A DNA stretch of 64,000 nucleotides, taken from NCBI GenBank assembly GCA_037157565.1, contig JAZHRO010000013.1, positions 72,595,501 through 72,659,500 of the forward strand, in the 5' to 3' direction. Source of the DNA: Thalassia testudinum. Lineage: Eukaryota; Streptophyta; Magnoliopsida; Alismatales; Hydrocharitaceae. Every line of letters starts with the position of its first letter. The first letter of the stretch is position 1. The notes below the pieces were generated by a model. It did no database searches and was not told the origin of the DNA. It saw nothing but the letters and a program-made list of their open reading frames with translations. Position numbers and translations under genes: made by a program. This document shows, piece after piece, positions 33,199-45,629 of this stretch.

Positions 33199-35977
33199 TA
33201 ATGTGAACCTCATCATGAGCCATAACTGGCTCATTTTGACCTAATACAAAGGATAAAAGCTCCTACATAACTTAAGGAAAGGCTTAACTCAGAGAATTCT
33301 GAGTTTAAGTAGAAAATGAGTCATAAGGGGTAAAAATGCAATTTTACCAGTATAATCTGCATACAGGGTAATTCAGGGTCCAAACATAGGTCAAAGCAAC
33401 CTAATAAGAATAAAAGTGGGATGAGATGATCTGACAAGGGCTACAGCAATTCCAAGGAACTAAATGATAATCTGTAACCTTAAAACAAATCCACTTCAAT
33501 TCACGAGGTTCGAGGCAAATTAAAAATAGAATAAACCCTCTAAAATTCATATAAAAATAACCTCTAGGGCTTAGAACCTTCAATTTGGCCTTCAGAACCC
33601 ATTTTGACCTACATTGAGAACCATGCCCAATTGATAACTTAATTCGGGTTTTTGCGTAAATTGACCGGTCAAACAAGGTTTAATCTAGAAATAAAATTCA
33701 CCATCAGATTCCTTAGGTCCTAATTAGTCATGTATAAAAACTTGAGCCTAAGAAGAAACTTTCTTGACCAACTTTACACTTTGGTCCTCATATATTTACT
33801 TGTTGACCCTCAACTTTCGAACCCTCGCATTTATACCCCTAACTCTCCTTCGTTCTTTGCATTCAGGTCCCTCCTGCCAAAACCTGACCAGCACCATGCT
33901 CCGGCGACCTTGCGCGGAGCATGGCGCCGCGCAGGGTAAGGGGGAGGGTCTGGCAAGTAAACCGGGGGTGCCCTGCGTCGTCAGCCGTCGCAGGAACACC
34001 CCCCTGGTCGCTGCAACCAACCATACCGGCCGTGCGAACGCACGGACGGTATGGGTTTCCATCTCCGGCGTCCTCCAGCGAGGGAGACACGTCGTCTCCC
34101 TCCGCCCTCCTCTCTGATTCCGCCTCTATAAATACCCCCGTCGCTCCGCCGTTCTGAGGAGCTCGGTCCTGACGGAGAAAGACCCCCACTTCCTCACTTC
34201 CCACTCCGACAGGAAGCCCTCCAGCTCCGGCGGCCTCTCCCCTTCCTCCTCTTCGCTCTGCCGCAATACCAGCAGCAGAGACTCCTTCCTGATTCTCCTC
34301 CGCGTCGCACAATACCGGCGCGCGCTGCTTCAGCCCCGTCGTCGCCGCCGTTCTCTCCCTCTGGGCATTTCTTCTCTAGCTCCGGTAGGTACGAGCCGGC
34401 AGCCACTTCGTCCCCTTCGTCACTTTAGTTAGGTTAGAATTAGTCGTCTCTACCCCCTCTTTCTTTTCCTCGCTATTTTACATTCAATTAAACCCTCGAC
34501 CGACCCGACCACCGTCATCTTCCACACCTCCGGCCATCCTCCGGCGAGTCGCTCCCGTCATTCCGCCACTCCACACGACTCGCTGACCCTCACAGAACCT
34601 CCGCCTCCTCACCCTGATCAACCTCCGCCCTTCCACTTCCCACCACTCGCCCTCTGCAGACCCCCCAAACAAACCCACTTCTTCGCCCGCAGTTTGACCT
34701 AGGGCGACCCTCACGCTCCGCCCCGCCGCCTACCAGACCCCCTACCACCTTCGCCGTGCCACAGCGAAGGTGCTCCGCGTTTCTGATTGGGCCGAGAGGC
34801 CGTTTCTCTGTGGGCAGGTACCTGCGCTCGCCGCCGCCATTATTGAAGCGAAGCAGCTTCTTCACCTGCTGCCCCAGGTGCGCCACGCCTAGGTCACGCT
34901 CCCAGGCAGTGCGAGGCGTCTTCGCGAAGTACCAGGCTGCAGTCGAGTCGAAGCACTCGCGCGAAGCCCCCGCGCTTCGCCTCGACTGCCGCTGCTTCCT
35001 CTGCGCAGGCATCCAAATTGGGGTGGGACATTTAGTCCCACCTCGTAACTTTTCAGAGGAGCGCGCCCGCATAAAGGCAAAAAGTGCCTTATGTTCGTTG
35101 CCTCCTGAGCACGGGGTGAGGTCCCTCTCACTTACCCACTCGACCCGGCCTCGTCCGCGACCACGCCCCGCGGACCTGGCTCGACCCGACTTAGCCTGAC
35201 CTGCACTCCTCGCCCACCACGCACGCCGGCGGGCCTGGACCCGGGCACGACCCGTACCCGAATACTCGGCAGCCCTGGGAGAGCTTTCCTAAGAGTGGCT
35301 TCTGTGAGAGAGAAACGCGGGGGAGAGGGTAGAATTAGGTTTTCCCCCTCTGATCAAGTTGTGCAAGTGTGCAGGCAGAGAAGAAGAAGAAAGACGCCCG
35401 CTGAACAGAGAAGAAGGCCGAAGAAAGCTGAAGGAAGGAGGAGCACCGAGCGGCACTGTAGCAGCGGCGGTTTAAGTCGTCTAATTGGAAAATCAGACGA
35501 CGTCCTGAAGGCAAAGAAGGAGAAGGAAGGCAAGGCAGAGGAGAACACAGAGAGGCCAAGGGAAGACTCTGAAGAAGAAGAAGAGCACGAGAAGAAGAAG
35601 ATCTGAAGAAAGGAAAAGAAGAAAGAAAGAAGAAGAAGAACAGGACCGCAAGGGAGAAGAAAAAGAAAGAGACGAGCAGAAACAAGAACTGAAAGAAGAA
35701 GAAGAGCATCACTACTGCTGCAGATAAAGCAGAAGAGCCAAGCAGAAGAAGATAAGCAAAGAGAAAAGAAGAGAAGAAGAAAGAAGCCAACAAATTCTCT
35801 CTCTCTCTTTCTTTATTTTTTGTAAAAGAAACTTGTATCTCTAGAATACAACTTGCTCCCTGAGTTCGACCTCGGGAACTCTTTTATTTCCGAGTAACAA
35901 ATTGTATTAAACTGGTAATCACTTCTCTATACTATACTACGACGAAATAATAGAACTATAGAGGAAGGTCGCCACCA
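33199..35977 (+). mobile_element. Solo LTR-A inside pol of element 2 (2.78 kb)
   Basis: It is flanked by ATCTC (33194-33198 and 35978-35982). Element 1 shows the uninterrupted pol sequence at about 18655. It starts TAATGTGAACCTCATCATG (G to A at position 2) and ends CCACCA. It has TATAAATA at 34127, a diverged 34-bp palindrome (34021-34054), a GGTGGGAC/GTCCCACC stem (35022-35042), a GTCGTCT/AATCAGACGAC stem-loop near 35470 and a purine tract (35360-35790). It is a more distant LTR-A relative than the element's own LTRs. Confidence 0.92.
34021..34054. repeat. 34-bp LTR-A palindrome, solo LTR in element 2
   Basis: CCATACCG/CGGTATGG (8 bp), one mismatch, then CCGTGCG/CGCACGG (7 bp) around AA. 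Several pairs differ from the 56062 copy on both arms at once. TATAAATA starts 73 bp downstream at 34127. Confidence 0.8.
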
Positions 35978-35982
35978 ATCTC

Positions 35983-37200
35983 AAAGGGTTGAAACCAATT
36001 AGGGGACTGTCGGATCGGGGCCTGGGTGACTCGGTCACGAAGGTTCTGAAAAGCTTGAGTGCATTCCTTGGAAATCTCAAAGGGTACATCCTTGGAGAGA
36101 AGAGTACTCAGGGGGCACGCGATTTTTGAGAAATCAGGGATGAAGCGACGGTAAAACTGACGTGCCCCAGAAAAGAACAGATGTCCCTGATTGAGCTAGG
36201 CATAGGAATTCGAGAAATTAGATCAACCTTGGCCCGATCCACTTGGATGCCTTTTTCAGAAATTAGATGACCTAGGACGATCCCCTCAGGCACTATAAAG
36301 TGGCTCTTTTCCCAGGAAAGAACAAAATTTACATCGATGCAACGCCTGAGTATATGAACCAAGTGCAGGAGGCAATCGTCAAATGATGCTCCAAAAACTG
36401 AGAAGTCATCCATGAAGACTTCCAGATAATCACCTATTATATTAGAGAATATGGCAAGCATGCACCACTGAAAAGTTGCGGGTGCATTGCAGAGACCGAA
36501 AGGCATCCTTCGGAACACGTATGTCCCGAAGGGGCAGGTGAACGTGGTTTTCTCTTGGTCCTCAGGATGAATAGCCACTTGGTTATAATTGGAGTACCCG
36601 TCAAAAAAGCAAAAGAATCGATTTCCCGCTAATTTCTAGAGAATTTAATCAATGAAAGGTAGTGGGAAATGATCCTTCTTTGTGGAGGAGTTGAGTCTTC
36701 CGTAATCTATGCAGACTCACTACGAGTTAGCTATTCGGGTAGGTATGATCTCTCAGATTTCAGTCGTAATGGTGGTGAGCCTTGCCTTTTTAGGCACAAC
36801 CTGGATTGGGCTCACCCAACGACTATCGGAGATCGGGTAGATGATCCCTGCATCCAACCACTTAATGATCTCCTTTTTCACGTCCTCCTGCAGATTGGGA
36901 TTCAAACGTCTCTGCATCTCACGGGAGGGTCGTGCGCCCTCTTCAGAATAGATACGATGTGTGCAATAAGAGGGACTTATTCCAGTCAAGTCATTGAGAG
37001 TCCAACCAATGGCTCTGCGATGTTGCTGGAGAACATCAATCAGACTGGATTCCTAATCAGGAATGAGCTTGGAATTTATGATCACAGGAAATATCTGATT
37101 AGAACCTAAAAAGACATATTTCAAATGATCGAGAAGGGCTTTGAGTTCAATAATGGGGTTATCAGCAGCAGCGGGTGGTTCAGGGTGAGTGTGAGGTTCA
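35983..37200 (-). pseudogene. Reverse transcriptase, gypsy element 2
   Basis: Minus-strand blocks are MTGISPSYCTHRIYSEEGAR and LDAGIIYPISDSRWVSPIQ (36989-36753), then FRRMPFGLCNAPATFQ and GDYLEVFMDDFSVFGASFDD (36578-36108). Stops around 36600-36750 and a frameshift near 36140 break it. Its tail is the upstream half of the connection to RNase H, cut off by the solo LTR. Confidence 0.88.
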
Positions 37201-37210
37201 AGGATAGGAG

Positions 37211-38100
37211 TTATGGGTTTGTTGAATCAGGGTCTGACTCCTCTAATTGCGGTTCAAGATCTTCTTGTGGTTGAGGAGGCATAATCAGGTTATTCTCAAA
37301 TTGTGTTTCATCAACCAAAGCTCTAACATCACAGATTTGTTCAATGCCATCGCAATTGATTCCTTGTTGGGCCTTAAAAATATCAATTTTGAGGGTTTGA
37401 TTCCTAAAGTTTAGTTCTATTTGGCCCTCCTCACAACTAATGTTGGCCCTAGCAGTGGCCAGGAAAGGTCTCCCCAGAATGATCGGTGTATCACGTGGGT
37501 TTTCAGGTGCATCCATGTCTAAGACTATGAAGTCTACAGAAAAATAGAAATCTCGCACCCTTACAATAACATCCTCAAGAATCCCTTTAGGTGACTTTAT
37601 GGATCGATCTGTTAACTGTAGTGTCACCTCCGTCGGTTTTAACTCCGATTCTTCTAGGTGGTTGAGTAGGGATGTGGGTATCAAATTTATGGAAGCACCC
37701 AAGTCTAACAATGCTCTGTCAAACTGGGTTTTACCTATCTTGCATGAAATCAGGGGAGTGCCTGGGTCTTTTGCCTTGGGTGGGAGTCTGCTCAGGATTA
37801 CAGAGCTGGTTTGCTCTGACAGTGCAATTGGACCCGCACTCTTGGTTCGCGGCTTACGCTGAGGTGTACACACATTCTTCAGGAATTGTGCGTAAGCCGG
37901 TACGTGGCGAATTGCATCCATCAAAGGGATGTTTATTTGGACCTGCTCAAAGAGCTTGACCAGGTCCTCCTCAAGAGCCACGGATTTGGTTATCTTCTTT
38001 CCCTTGGTCAAGGCCTCGGGAAATGGAACCTTGGTTGGTTCCTCTAGGATAGGTCCAGGTCTTTGATCTGGGACAGGGATAGGAACGTCCTGGATTACTG
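37211..38100 (-). pseudogene. Aspartic protease, gypsy element 2
   Basis: The frame 38011-37211 is open for 266 codons. It has the intact active-site motif ALLDLGASINLIP, LQLTDRSIKSPKGILEDV, VLDMDAPENPRDT and IILGRPFLATARANI. It ends at a stop before the RT part. Confidence 0.87.
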
Positions 38101-38270
38101 TGCTAGGGTTTGGGTCACTACCAGGCTTGCAGTGGTCTGGATGAGGTGGATCTTGGGTCTCCTTACCACTACGGGTGGTTACAGAATTCAGCCCTGCCTG
38201 GTTCTGGTTAGGGTTTGGTAGGATGGGTTACTGCTGATAACTTGTATAAGAAGTTGAGGCCTCCATCCTG

Positions 38271-39922
38271 TCAGGTGAAGGAACAGAGTGGGCCTAATAA
38301 ACCATGTGTGCTTGGCCCGAGCTGGGTCAGCACGCTATTAGGGTTAGGAAGAGGATGAGAAGGAAGTGTGCCTGGTTGGCGAGAATTCGCCAACTGGGCC
38401 AGTTGGTTTCGAACCTCTGTGATTTCGTTCTTGTGTTGCTTTTGAATAACCGCATTCGTTCTCTGAATGTCAGCTAGAGTCTGAAGGATGAGGGACATTT
38501 AGTCGTGGTTTGGCCCGGAAGGATAAGTAGGGTTAGGCCGAGGCTGAGGCGGTTGGTAAGGACGAGGTGCTTGTGGACGGGGCTGAAAGGATGGTCTTGG
38601 ATTCTGGGAATTCCCTACCCACTAGAAGTTGGGATGGTTTCGCCATCCAGGATTGTAGGTATTGGAAAATGGGTCATTTTGGATGGCATTGAGGTCCTCG
38701 TAGGTTTGAGGAACCTCAGAAAAGTTAGAAAATGCGGGAATGGAATTCTCACGGCTAGTGTAGAAAGGGTTGGAGGTTCCTCCGATCCGAGAGTCAGATG
38801 AGGGTGGATACGGGTCCTCCCCAGGAGAAGGTCGGTGGAAAATGTTTTGCATAGTCTCCCATGCGGAAGGAGGCTGTGCAAAGGAATTATGCGTGGAGGT
38901 GGCTCGCTGCAAGTGCTGAGTCAGCTCATCCACCTTCTTCTCAATAATAAAGACCTTGTCCAATCGACTGACCATCAATTCCAGGTCTACTGATGTGGAC
39001 AGGCCCTGCGTCTCGTGTGCTCCCCTAAGGTTCGTCGATGTGCGGGTATTCATCTTGTCGAATAATCCCAAGGAGTCATTATTGATAGAGTTCTCGCACA
39101 TATTCTCGAAAATCTCCCACACAGTGTCCTCATGCTGACCCATGATATTCCCTCCGCAAGTTGCATTGACGAACAGCCTAATATCCTCACGGAGTCCCTG
39201 GTAAAAAGACTGGATTTGTTCCCATTTAGGAACTCCGTGATGGGGGCACTTCCTCAGGAAATCCTGAAAGCGATCCCATGCCTCATGGAGAGGTTCTCCC
39301 GTCTGTTGCATGAAGTGGGTAATCTGATGGCGCAAGGCATTGGTCCGACCAACGGGGAAGAACTTCTTCAAGAACTCGAACTGAAGTTCCTCCCAATTGT
39401 TGATCGGCCGGGTCTGTGTTTGGTAACAATGGGCGGCCTTGTCCATAATGGAGAAGGAGAACATCTTCATGAGGAGAATATCTCGATTTTGCGCATCTGA
39501 CCCGAAAGTCTGGGCCAGATGCTTTAGCTGTTTAATGTGACGGAAGGGGTCTTCAGAATTAAACCCATGGAATTTAGGTATGGCATGAATCATGTTGGGC
39601 TTCAGTTCAGAATCAGTCCTCCAGTCGGGATTTTGACTCGAGGATCAATAGCCACCGCAGTGGGATTATAATGATCTCATATCATGGGACACTGCGGTGG
39701 GTGCATGAAGTTCTGGAAGAGGTTATTGAGTCGCTGGAGCTGGTGCTCCAGATTATTCTCTTCCTCAACTGGCTGAGCCATTGTGGAAGAAGAAGGTGAG
39801 ATGGGTTCGGAATCGGAGGAGAGGTTTATGTGAAGTGTTGGTTGCACAAACAAGGGCACCAAGGCTCGACCTCGAGGAGAGTGAATTTCTAAAGGAGGTT
39901 TCAAGGACCTCCTACCAAACAT
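38271..39922 (-). pseudogene. gag: Gag, gypsy element 2
   Basis: The N-terminal part (39922-39677) has INLSSDSEPISPSSSTMAQP. The core is open for 323 codons (39593-38622) and starts MIHAIPKFHGFNSEDPFRHI. It contains WEELQFEFLKKFFPVGRT, EAWDRFQDFLRKCPHHGVPK and CGGNIMGQHEDTVWEIFENM, the usual Athila-type gag core. A C-terminal Gln/Pro-rich part follows to 38271. A stop at 39676, a frame break near 39600 and a stop at 38622 separate the parts. No zinc knuckle is visible. Confidence 0.88.
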
Positions 39923-40844
39923 ACACTGATGGAGAGGATGAGTTTAGCAGGTGCTGGACCCAATCAAGACACCCAAAATGTTGGGTGACTATAGAGGTTC
40001 GGGGCGGATGGGTCCCTTGCTCAAAAGGTCGTCCACCTGAGAATTACCTAGGCAGCCAGAGAGGGTGAGTCCCGCGAAGACCCCTACACGGTAGAGCGCC
40101 CCCACGGGTTACAAGGTTTCCCCCACCCGACCTCTCTTGTCACTGAAATTCCAGGTAGACCAGAATGGGGACCTTGACCTCTTATGTCTACCACTTTTAG
40201 TTAGGATCAAGGTACTTAGGTTTTCACTTGAACTTTAACCTTTTGAGTGCAAAGAGTGACCTAAGTTCAAGGTTGGTTGACCTAAGGGGTCAACTTCACC
40301 TACTAGTTCCTTTGAGAACTTATTAGGTCTTGTCTTTTAGGGTTCAAGTGTTTTCAAGAGCCACATTTCTTGGGGTTTCTCTTAATATGTATTTTCAAAC
40401 AATGGCTTGGGCACACTTCTTTTGGGAATTCTCAATTCTTGCTTAGAAAGTGTGTCTCTAAAACCTTAGTTTTGAATCTTATATTGGCTCTAATTGGTCC
40501 AGTTAGTTGCCTCTAGATTGGGTAATTAGGGCTCAAGCAAGAAGGTTTTAGCCCTAACTACCTTTAATGGATGTATAGATAAAGTATGTTGAAATCTGAA
40601 AACAGGCAACTTTGGTGTTTTACTACATATAAAAGACAGGTTATTCCTAAATCGCTTTTTTTTTCTTTTTCTTCCTCTTTAGAATTTAGGGGTTTAAATG
40701 AGAGGATAGAAAATTACCTGTCCTTGGTGTGGTTGTTGTGCGGCTGTGTTTTTTTCTTGATTTCCTGTGCCTGCACAACAAAAGAGAAGAGATTAGTCAA
40801 TAAGAAATCAAAATTGTGAATGAATAGCTTCTAGAATGGTCATT
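39923..40844 (-). other. 5' untranslated leader, gypsy element 2
   Basis: There is no coding frame with a recognised domain. It aligns with the leader of element 1 (22598-23506). Confidence 0.6.
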
Positions 40845-40864
40845 GCTCCCCGGCAACGGCGCCA
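40845..40864 (-). other. Primer-binding site, gypsy element 2
   Basis: On the minus strand TGGCGCCGTTGCCGGGGAGC sits five bases inside the LTR. It is the standard tRNA-Asp-complementary site of Athila/Tat-type elements. Confidence 0.88.
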
Positions 40865-41752
40865 AAAACTGGTGTGCTGCGTTCCCTCTCTAGGGTTTTG
40901 TCGTAGTATAGTGCAAAGAAATGGTCACCAGTTTAATACAATTTGTTACTCGGAAATAAAAAGTTTCCCAAGGTCAAACTCAAGGAGCAAAATATAATTC
41001 CAGAAGCATATAAATTCATAATACAATGTTTTACAAAAATTAAGAAAAAGAGAGAGAGTGTGTGTGAGAGTGAAAATTGCTCCTTTCTTTCTCCCTTTTC
41101 CTTTTTTTTCTTTCTTCTTCTCTGCGGTAAGCTCTTCTTCTCTTTTCTTTTCCTTCCCTTTCTTCCTTCTCTGCTTCTTCTTCCTTTTCCTTCTTTTCTT
41201 TTCTGATTTCTTGTGTGGTAGTCTCTCTCTTTCTCTTGGCTTCTTCTTCTTCTTTTCTTTTCTGCTGCTGCCTCTTATTCTTCTTTCTTTCTTTGCTCTG
41301 GCCCTTCTGCTTCTTCTTTTCTTTTTGCTGCGACTGTCTTCTTCTTCTTTTCGTCGACGTCTGATTCAGAAATCAGACACCTTAACTTATCAGCCTCTCC
41401 TTCTTTTCTTTTCTTCTTGGCTTCCTCTTCTCTTCTCCTTCCTTCCTTCCTTCTTCCCTGCACTGCTAAGTCCCGGCCACTGCTCCTCTTCTCCTTTCTT
41501 CCTTCTTGCGCGCACACACAAACGTCAGCGTAAAACCTACCCCTACTCGTTCCCCACGTCTCTCTCTCTCTGAATCTCTCTTTGGGAAGCTCCCCCAGGG
41601 CCGGGTAATCGGGTCGGGTCGCGTGCCCGGGTCCAGGCGCACCGGCGTGGGTAGTGCGCGAGGAGTGCACAGGAGTGGGAAGTCGGGTCGGGTCAGATCT
41701 GCGTTGGCGTGTCGCAGACGAGACCCGGTGAGTAGGTGAGGACCTCACCCCA

Positions 41753-41845
41753 GTGCTATCAGAAGCAACCAGCCGATAGCACTTTTTCAATTTATGTATG
41801 GGCTTGCGCCCATACACTTCCGAGGTGGGACTAAAGTCCCACCTC
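41753..41845. repeat. Three leader stem-loops, element 2 5' LTR
   Basis: GTGCTATC/GATAGCAC (41753-41782), GTATGGGC/GCCCATAC (41796-41815) and GAGGTGGGAC/GTCCCACCTC (41822-41845). Relative to the other LTR, stem 1 has lost one pair (CGG to CAG) and the others are unchanged. Confidence 0.72.
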
Positions 41846-42796
41846 CGATCTCGGGTGCATGCGGGAGAAGACTTCGAGCAATTGGGGTAGCAGCCAACGC
41901 TTGCAACCCCAATTGAAGTTCTGGGTGTGAGCGCGACTCCTTTCCACGTCACCTGGAGCTCATGCCTGGAGCTGAGGAGACCTAGAGCTGCCTGCGCAGA
42001 AGCTCCTATTGCTCGTTAATGGCGGCGAGGAGGGCGAAACCAGAAACACACAAACGGCCTCGTGGCCACGTCAAAAAGGTCCAGGGAGGTTCTCCAAAAC
42101 ACGGAGAGTGCGGTGCGGGGGTTGGCGAGGCGCGAGAGTGCCTGTGGCCGTGCGCCTAGGGCACTTTGCGTGAGTGAGAATGGGTGTGTTCGGGGGGTGG
42201 TCTGGAGGTGCTAGGTGGTGAATGGAGGGCGGATTCAGTGTCAGTGAGGTGGTGCGGAGCTTAAGGGGAAGCTGGCGAGGCAGATGGAGGCATGGAGTAG
42301 CGAGTACGCCTCGCTGGAGGGCAGCCAGAGATGGAGAAGGTGGTGATGGACAGTGGTGGTCGGTGGGTTGAAATAGTAAATTAGGAAGGGGGAAATAACA
42401 GTGAGAGAGAGGGGAAAGTTTTTACCTACCTAATTGATGAAGAGGGAGGGAGGTGGCGCTCGACGCGTACCTGCCAGCGCCGTAGACGAAAGAGCCGAGA
42501 GGTGAGTAACGGCGGTAAGGAAGAGGTCAGGAAAGCGCCAGCTGGTGCAGCCTAACGCGGGAAGACGAGGAGGAGTGGGCTTTGCTGCAGGTGTGGCCGC
42601 AGAGCGACGAAAGGAGGAGGAAAGGGCCACCGGAGCCTGCGGGCATTTTGGCCGTGGGCGGAGGAGACGAATTGGGGAGGGAACCTCAGCCAAATCAGGC
42701 TTGGCGCGGACGGCAGCCCCTGCCGCTCCTTATAAAGGTGTTGGCAAGGGGTGAGTCTCGAGAGAGCGACGTGGGGAAGTTGCCGGAAATGGAGAC

Positions 42797-42830
42797 CCAT
42801 GCCTTTCGTGCATTCGCACGAGAGGCATGG
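42797..42830. repeat. 34-bp LTR-A palindrome, element 2 5' LTR
   Basis: CCATGCCT/AGGCATGG pair fully. The inner arms TCGTGCA/CGCACGA pair except at the loop-closing position. The length is again exactly 34. Confidence 0.75.
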
Positions 42831-43660
42831 GCAGCCGTAGGTCACAGGGGAGGGTCCCTGCGACAGAGGACGACGCAAGGAACCCCCCGCTCGTTCCTGA
42901 GAGCGGCTGCCTTACCCTGCGCGGCGCCATCCTCCGCTCAAGGTCTCCAGAGGTATGGTGCTTGCGCAGGGTGGCAGGGAGGACCATTCTGCAAAGAATG
43001 AAGGGAAAGATAGGGGGCCAAATGCAAGGTTTTGAAAAGATAAGGGTCAAAAAGTAATTCAAGAGGACCAATTTGTGAAGTCGGTCAAGATGGTCTTCAC
43101 CTAGGCCCAAATTTTTTGTACCAACCTAATTTGAACCTAAGGAATTCAATGGTGTAATTTGATTTTAGGTTTGACCATGTTTGATCGGTCAATTTGCGTA
43201 AAAACCCAAATTAGGTTAAAATTTGGGCATGGTTCTCAAATCATGTCAAAATAGGTTGCAAGGGCTAAATTGAAGGTTCTAAACCCTAGGGAGTATTTTT
43301 CCATGATTTTTAGAGGATTTAGTTGATTTTTATTATGCCTAGAACCTCGTGAATTAAAGTAGATTCATTTTTAGGGTTAGAGAATGTAATTTAATTCCTA
43401 GAAGTTGCTATAACCCTTTTCAAATCAGATCATCCCACTTCCTTCCTTATTAAGCTTATTTGACCTGTGTTTAGACCCTTAGATACCTTGTTTGTGTATT
43501 GCCTTGATAAAATTATAGTTTTACCCCTCATGACTTGTTTTATCCTTCAATTCAGACTTCTCTGAGTTAGGCTTTTCTTTAGGTTTTGTAGGAGCTTCTT
43601 CACACTTATTTAGATTAAATTGTGATAGTTAGGGTTCATGATGAGGCTCTCATCATTGAT

Positions 43661-44653
43661 CAATCAAGATCATGGCGAAGGTGATGTTGTCCCTTTTCAA
43701 GTCCTTTCGATGGTTTTCGATAGTCGAAGCATGGCATCTAGCGCGAGGTTTTCATGAGGCTTTGATCGGCTTTTTTCCCTGCGATTCCCTCCTCATCTTT
43801 GATGTATAATCAGCTTTTGGGTCATTGGCTTCTTATGGGTGAAGGAATTTGTCCTTCCTTATCCGGTGGTAGGTGTAGCTTTTACTCATGGTATAAAGAC
43901 GTTTGAAAGCCTCGATCGATGGATTGTTCTATTTAAGACCATCAAGTGATGGATTCTCATGGGTTTAATGAGGGTTCCTTTTCCTGCTATCATGGGGCTC
44001 TTATCTCTTCATGGCAAACTCACGAGGCTCTCATGTCTTTGGCATCAGTGGTGGCTGATGGAGGAGAATATGTAGTGCTGTGAGGAGGAGAAGGTCCTAT
44101 AAAAAGACCCTTCAACTCCAATGGTGAGCACTCATCCTCATCTTGTTGATCCTCCTCTACGAGTGAGGGGAAGAAGAGGATCAGCAATCAGAGGTTTCGG
44201 AGGGTGAGTCAGGTAAAATTCGGTGGGGAACACATATCATAATTTCTCTGTATGAGTAAATATGTTGGTAGTATTACGTAATGAAGTTATTCTGTAATTT
44301 TGGTGGATATTGAGCACTTATATCCACTTCTAAGATATGTTCTAATCAGCTGTTAAGGATGCTCTTTGGGGGGGGGTTTGGTGGGTTAGCTAGCTTTTGG
44401 ATGGCTTTGCTGATCAGATGTGGGCTAGGTCACAAACTCACCATTGGATTTCTACAAGTGATCGATACCTCTGTTATCTTCAAAGTGCTTTTTGGACTCA
44501 TGATCTCTACATGCCAAGAAATTTTGTTGCATTTTTCGCTTGTCGATTCTTAGAGCAATAGCTACCCTACTTTAACAATGGCCCCCTTTCCTACCCATGT
44601 AGCAACACCATCTAATATGCAGAGGAGGAGAAGAGACTGTGAAAGGGCCCTAG
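43661..44653 (+). other. Harbinger interior, no recognised gene
   Basis: No credible ORF was found. A TATA-like TCCTATAAAAAGACCC at 44096-44111 is followed by Ser/Leu-poor, stop-rich sequence. It could be the 5' region of a Harbinger gene or captured host DNA. Confidence 0.4.
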
Positions 44654-45157
44654 TCCCATAATTTAGGATATTGGTTGTGTGGGAGGATGGTCTTCCTGTT
44701 AACTAAGCAACACCCAACTTGGCAAATTTTCAATTTCTTATAATGTGGTAGTTCAACTTCTTAGGTATGTTGTGTAGTACTTGTCAATCGTAACGTAATC
44801 TGCTACATAGGTTTTTTGGCATTTGTTAATCGTCTAATGCTTCTAGCAGTTTTTATTTGTGGGGAAGTGAATGCCATTTTGTAATGATTTCTAAGATGCC
44901 AATTGTCCCATAACTTAGGATATTGGTAGTGTGGGAAGATGGTCTTCCCGTTAACTATGCAACATATAACTTGGCAAATTTTCAATTTCTTATAATGTGG
45001 TAATTCAACTTCTTAGATATGTTGTGTAGTACTTGTCAATCATAATGTAATATGCTACATAGGCTTTTTGGCATTTGTTAATTGTCCAATGCTTCTAGCA
45101 GTTTTTATTTGTGGGAAAGTGACTGCCATTTTGGAATGATTTCTAAGATGCCAATTG
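44654..45157 (+). repeat. Tandem duplication, 252-bp unit, two copies
   Basis: Unit 1 starts at 44654 (TCCCATAATTTAGGATATTGG) and unit 2 at 44906 (TCCCATAACTTAGGATATTGG). They stay aligned to CTAAGATGCCAATTG. The few differences suggest a fairly recent duplication. No coding content. Confidence 0.85.
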
Positions 45158-45629
45158 TGCTATTTAATATACTATATTCTCTTGAATCTTAGTATTAAGG
45201 ATATCACATAGCCTCCCAAATAAGTCAAGTATTGTTAAACTCTAGGATGAGGTTTTTGTCTAACAAGATGTTCATTATCGTATAGTTTGTGAAATGCAGA
45301 ATAGGAGCATATATTCAGTTCATAATTCTTCATTTGTCTAGCAGGGTCACAAACTTAAAGTTGAGAGGAAATACTAAGAAAATAGTGTAGATGTTCTAGA
45401 AGGATTGAAATTAATCAACAAACAGCCATTTAATTAACAAAAAAAATTTAGCTTGCATATATCTTCAAATGTCATATTAACAATACATAAAATTCATGAA
45501 TAATTAATTAAACCTATAATTAACTCAGAACTTAGTTTGAGATAATCTTTTTTGCTTAAAATTTGGAAGTATGACTTATTTTGAAAGAATGTGATTTTTA
45601 AAATTTTCTAAGTAATGTGTTCCCTTATT
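45158..45629. other. AT-rich spacer between the 252-bp duplication and the 137-bp array
   Basis: No gene, repeat or motif is recognised here. Confidence 0.4.

Larger units (their letters stand above)
27138..43655 (-). mobile_element. Ty3/gypsy element 2, Athila-like
   Basis: Both LTRs are present and the whole element is flanked by TTGAT (27133-27137 and 43656-43660). The ends are TGGTGCGCTGC and CTCTCATCA. The layout read on the minus strand is the same as element 1: LTR, tRNA-Asp-type primer site, gag, protease, RT, RNase H, integrase, tail, polypurine tract, LTR. It is better preserved than element 1 but carries stops and a solo LTR in pol. Protease DLGAS and RT FMDD are intact. Confidence 0.92.
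40870..43655 (-). mobile_element. 5' LTR of gypsy element 2 (LTR-A, 2.79 kb)
   Basis: It matches 27138-29915. Differences include a 10-bp deletion between the 34-bp palindrome (42797-42830) and the TATA box (42734, minus strand), which shortens that spacing to 63 bp. Leader stem-loops lie at 41753-41845 and a GTCTGATT/AATCAGAC stem-loop near 41357. Confidence 0.92.
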
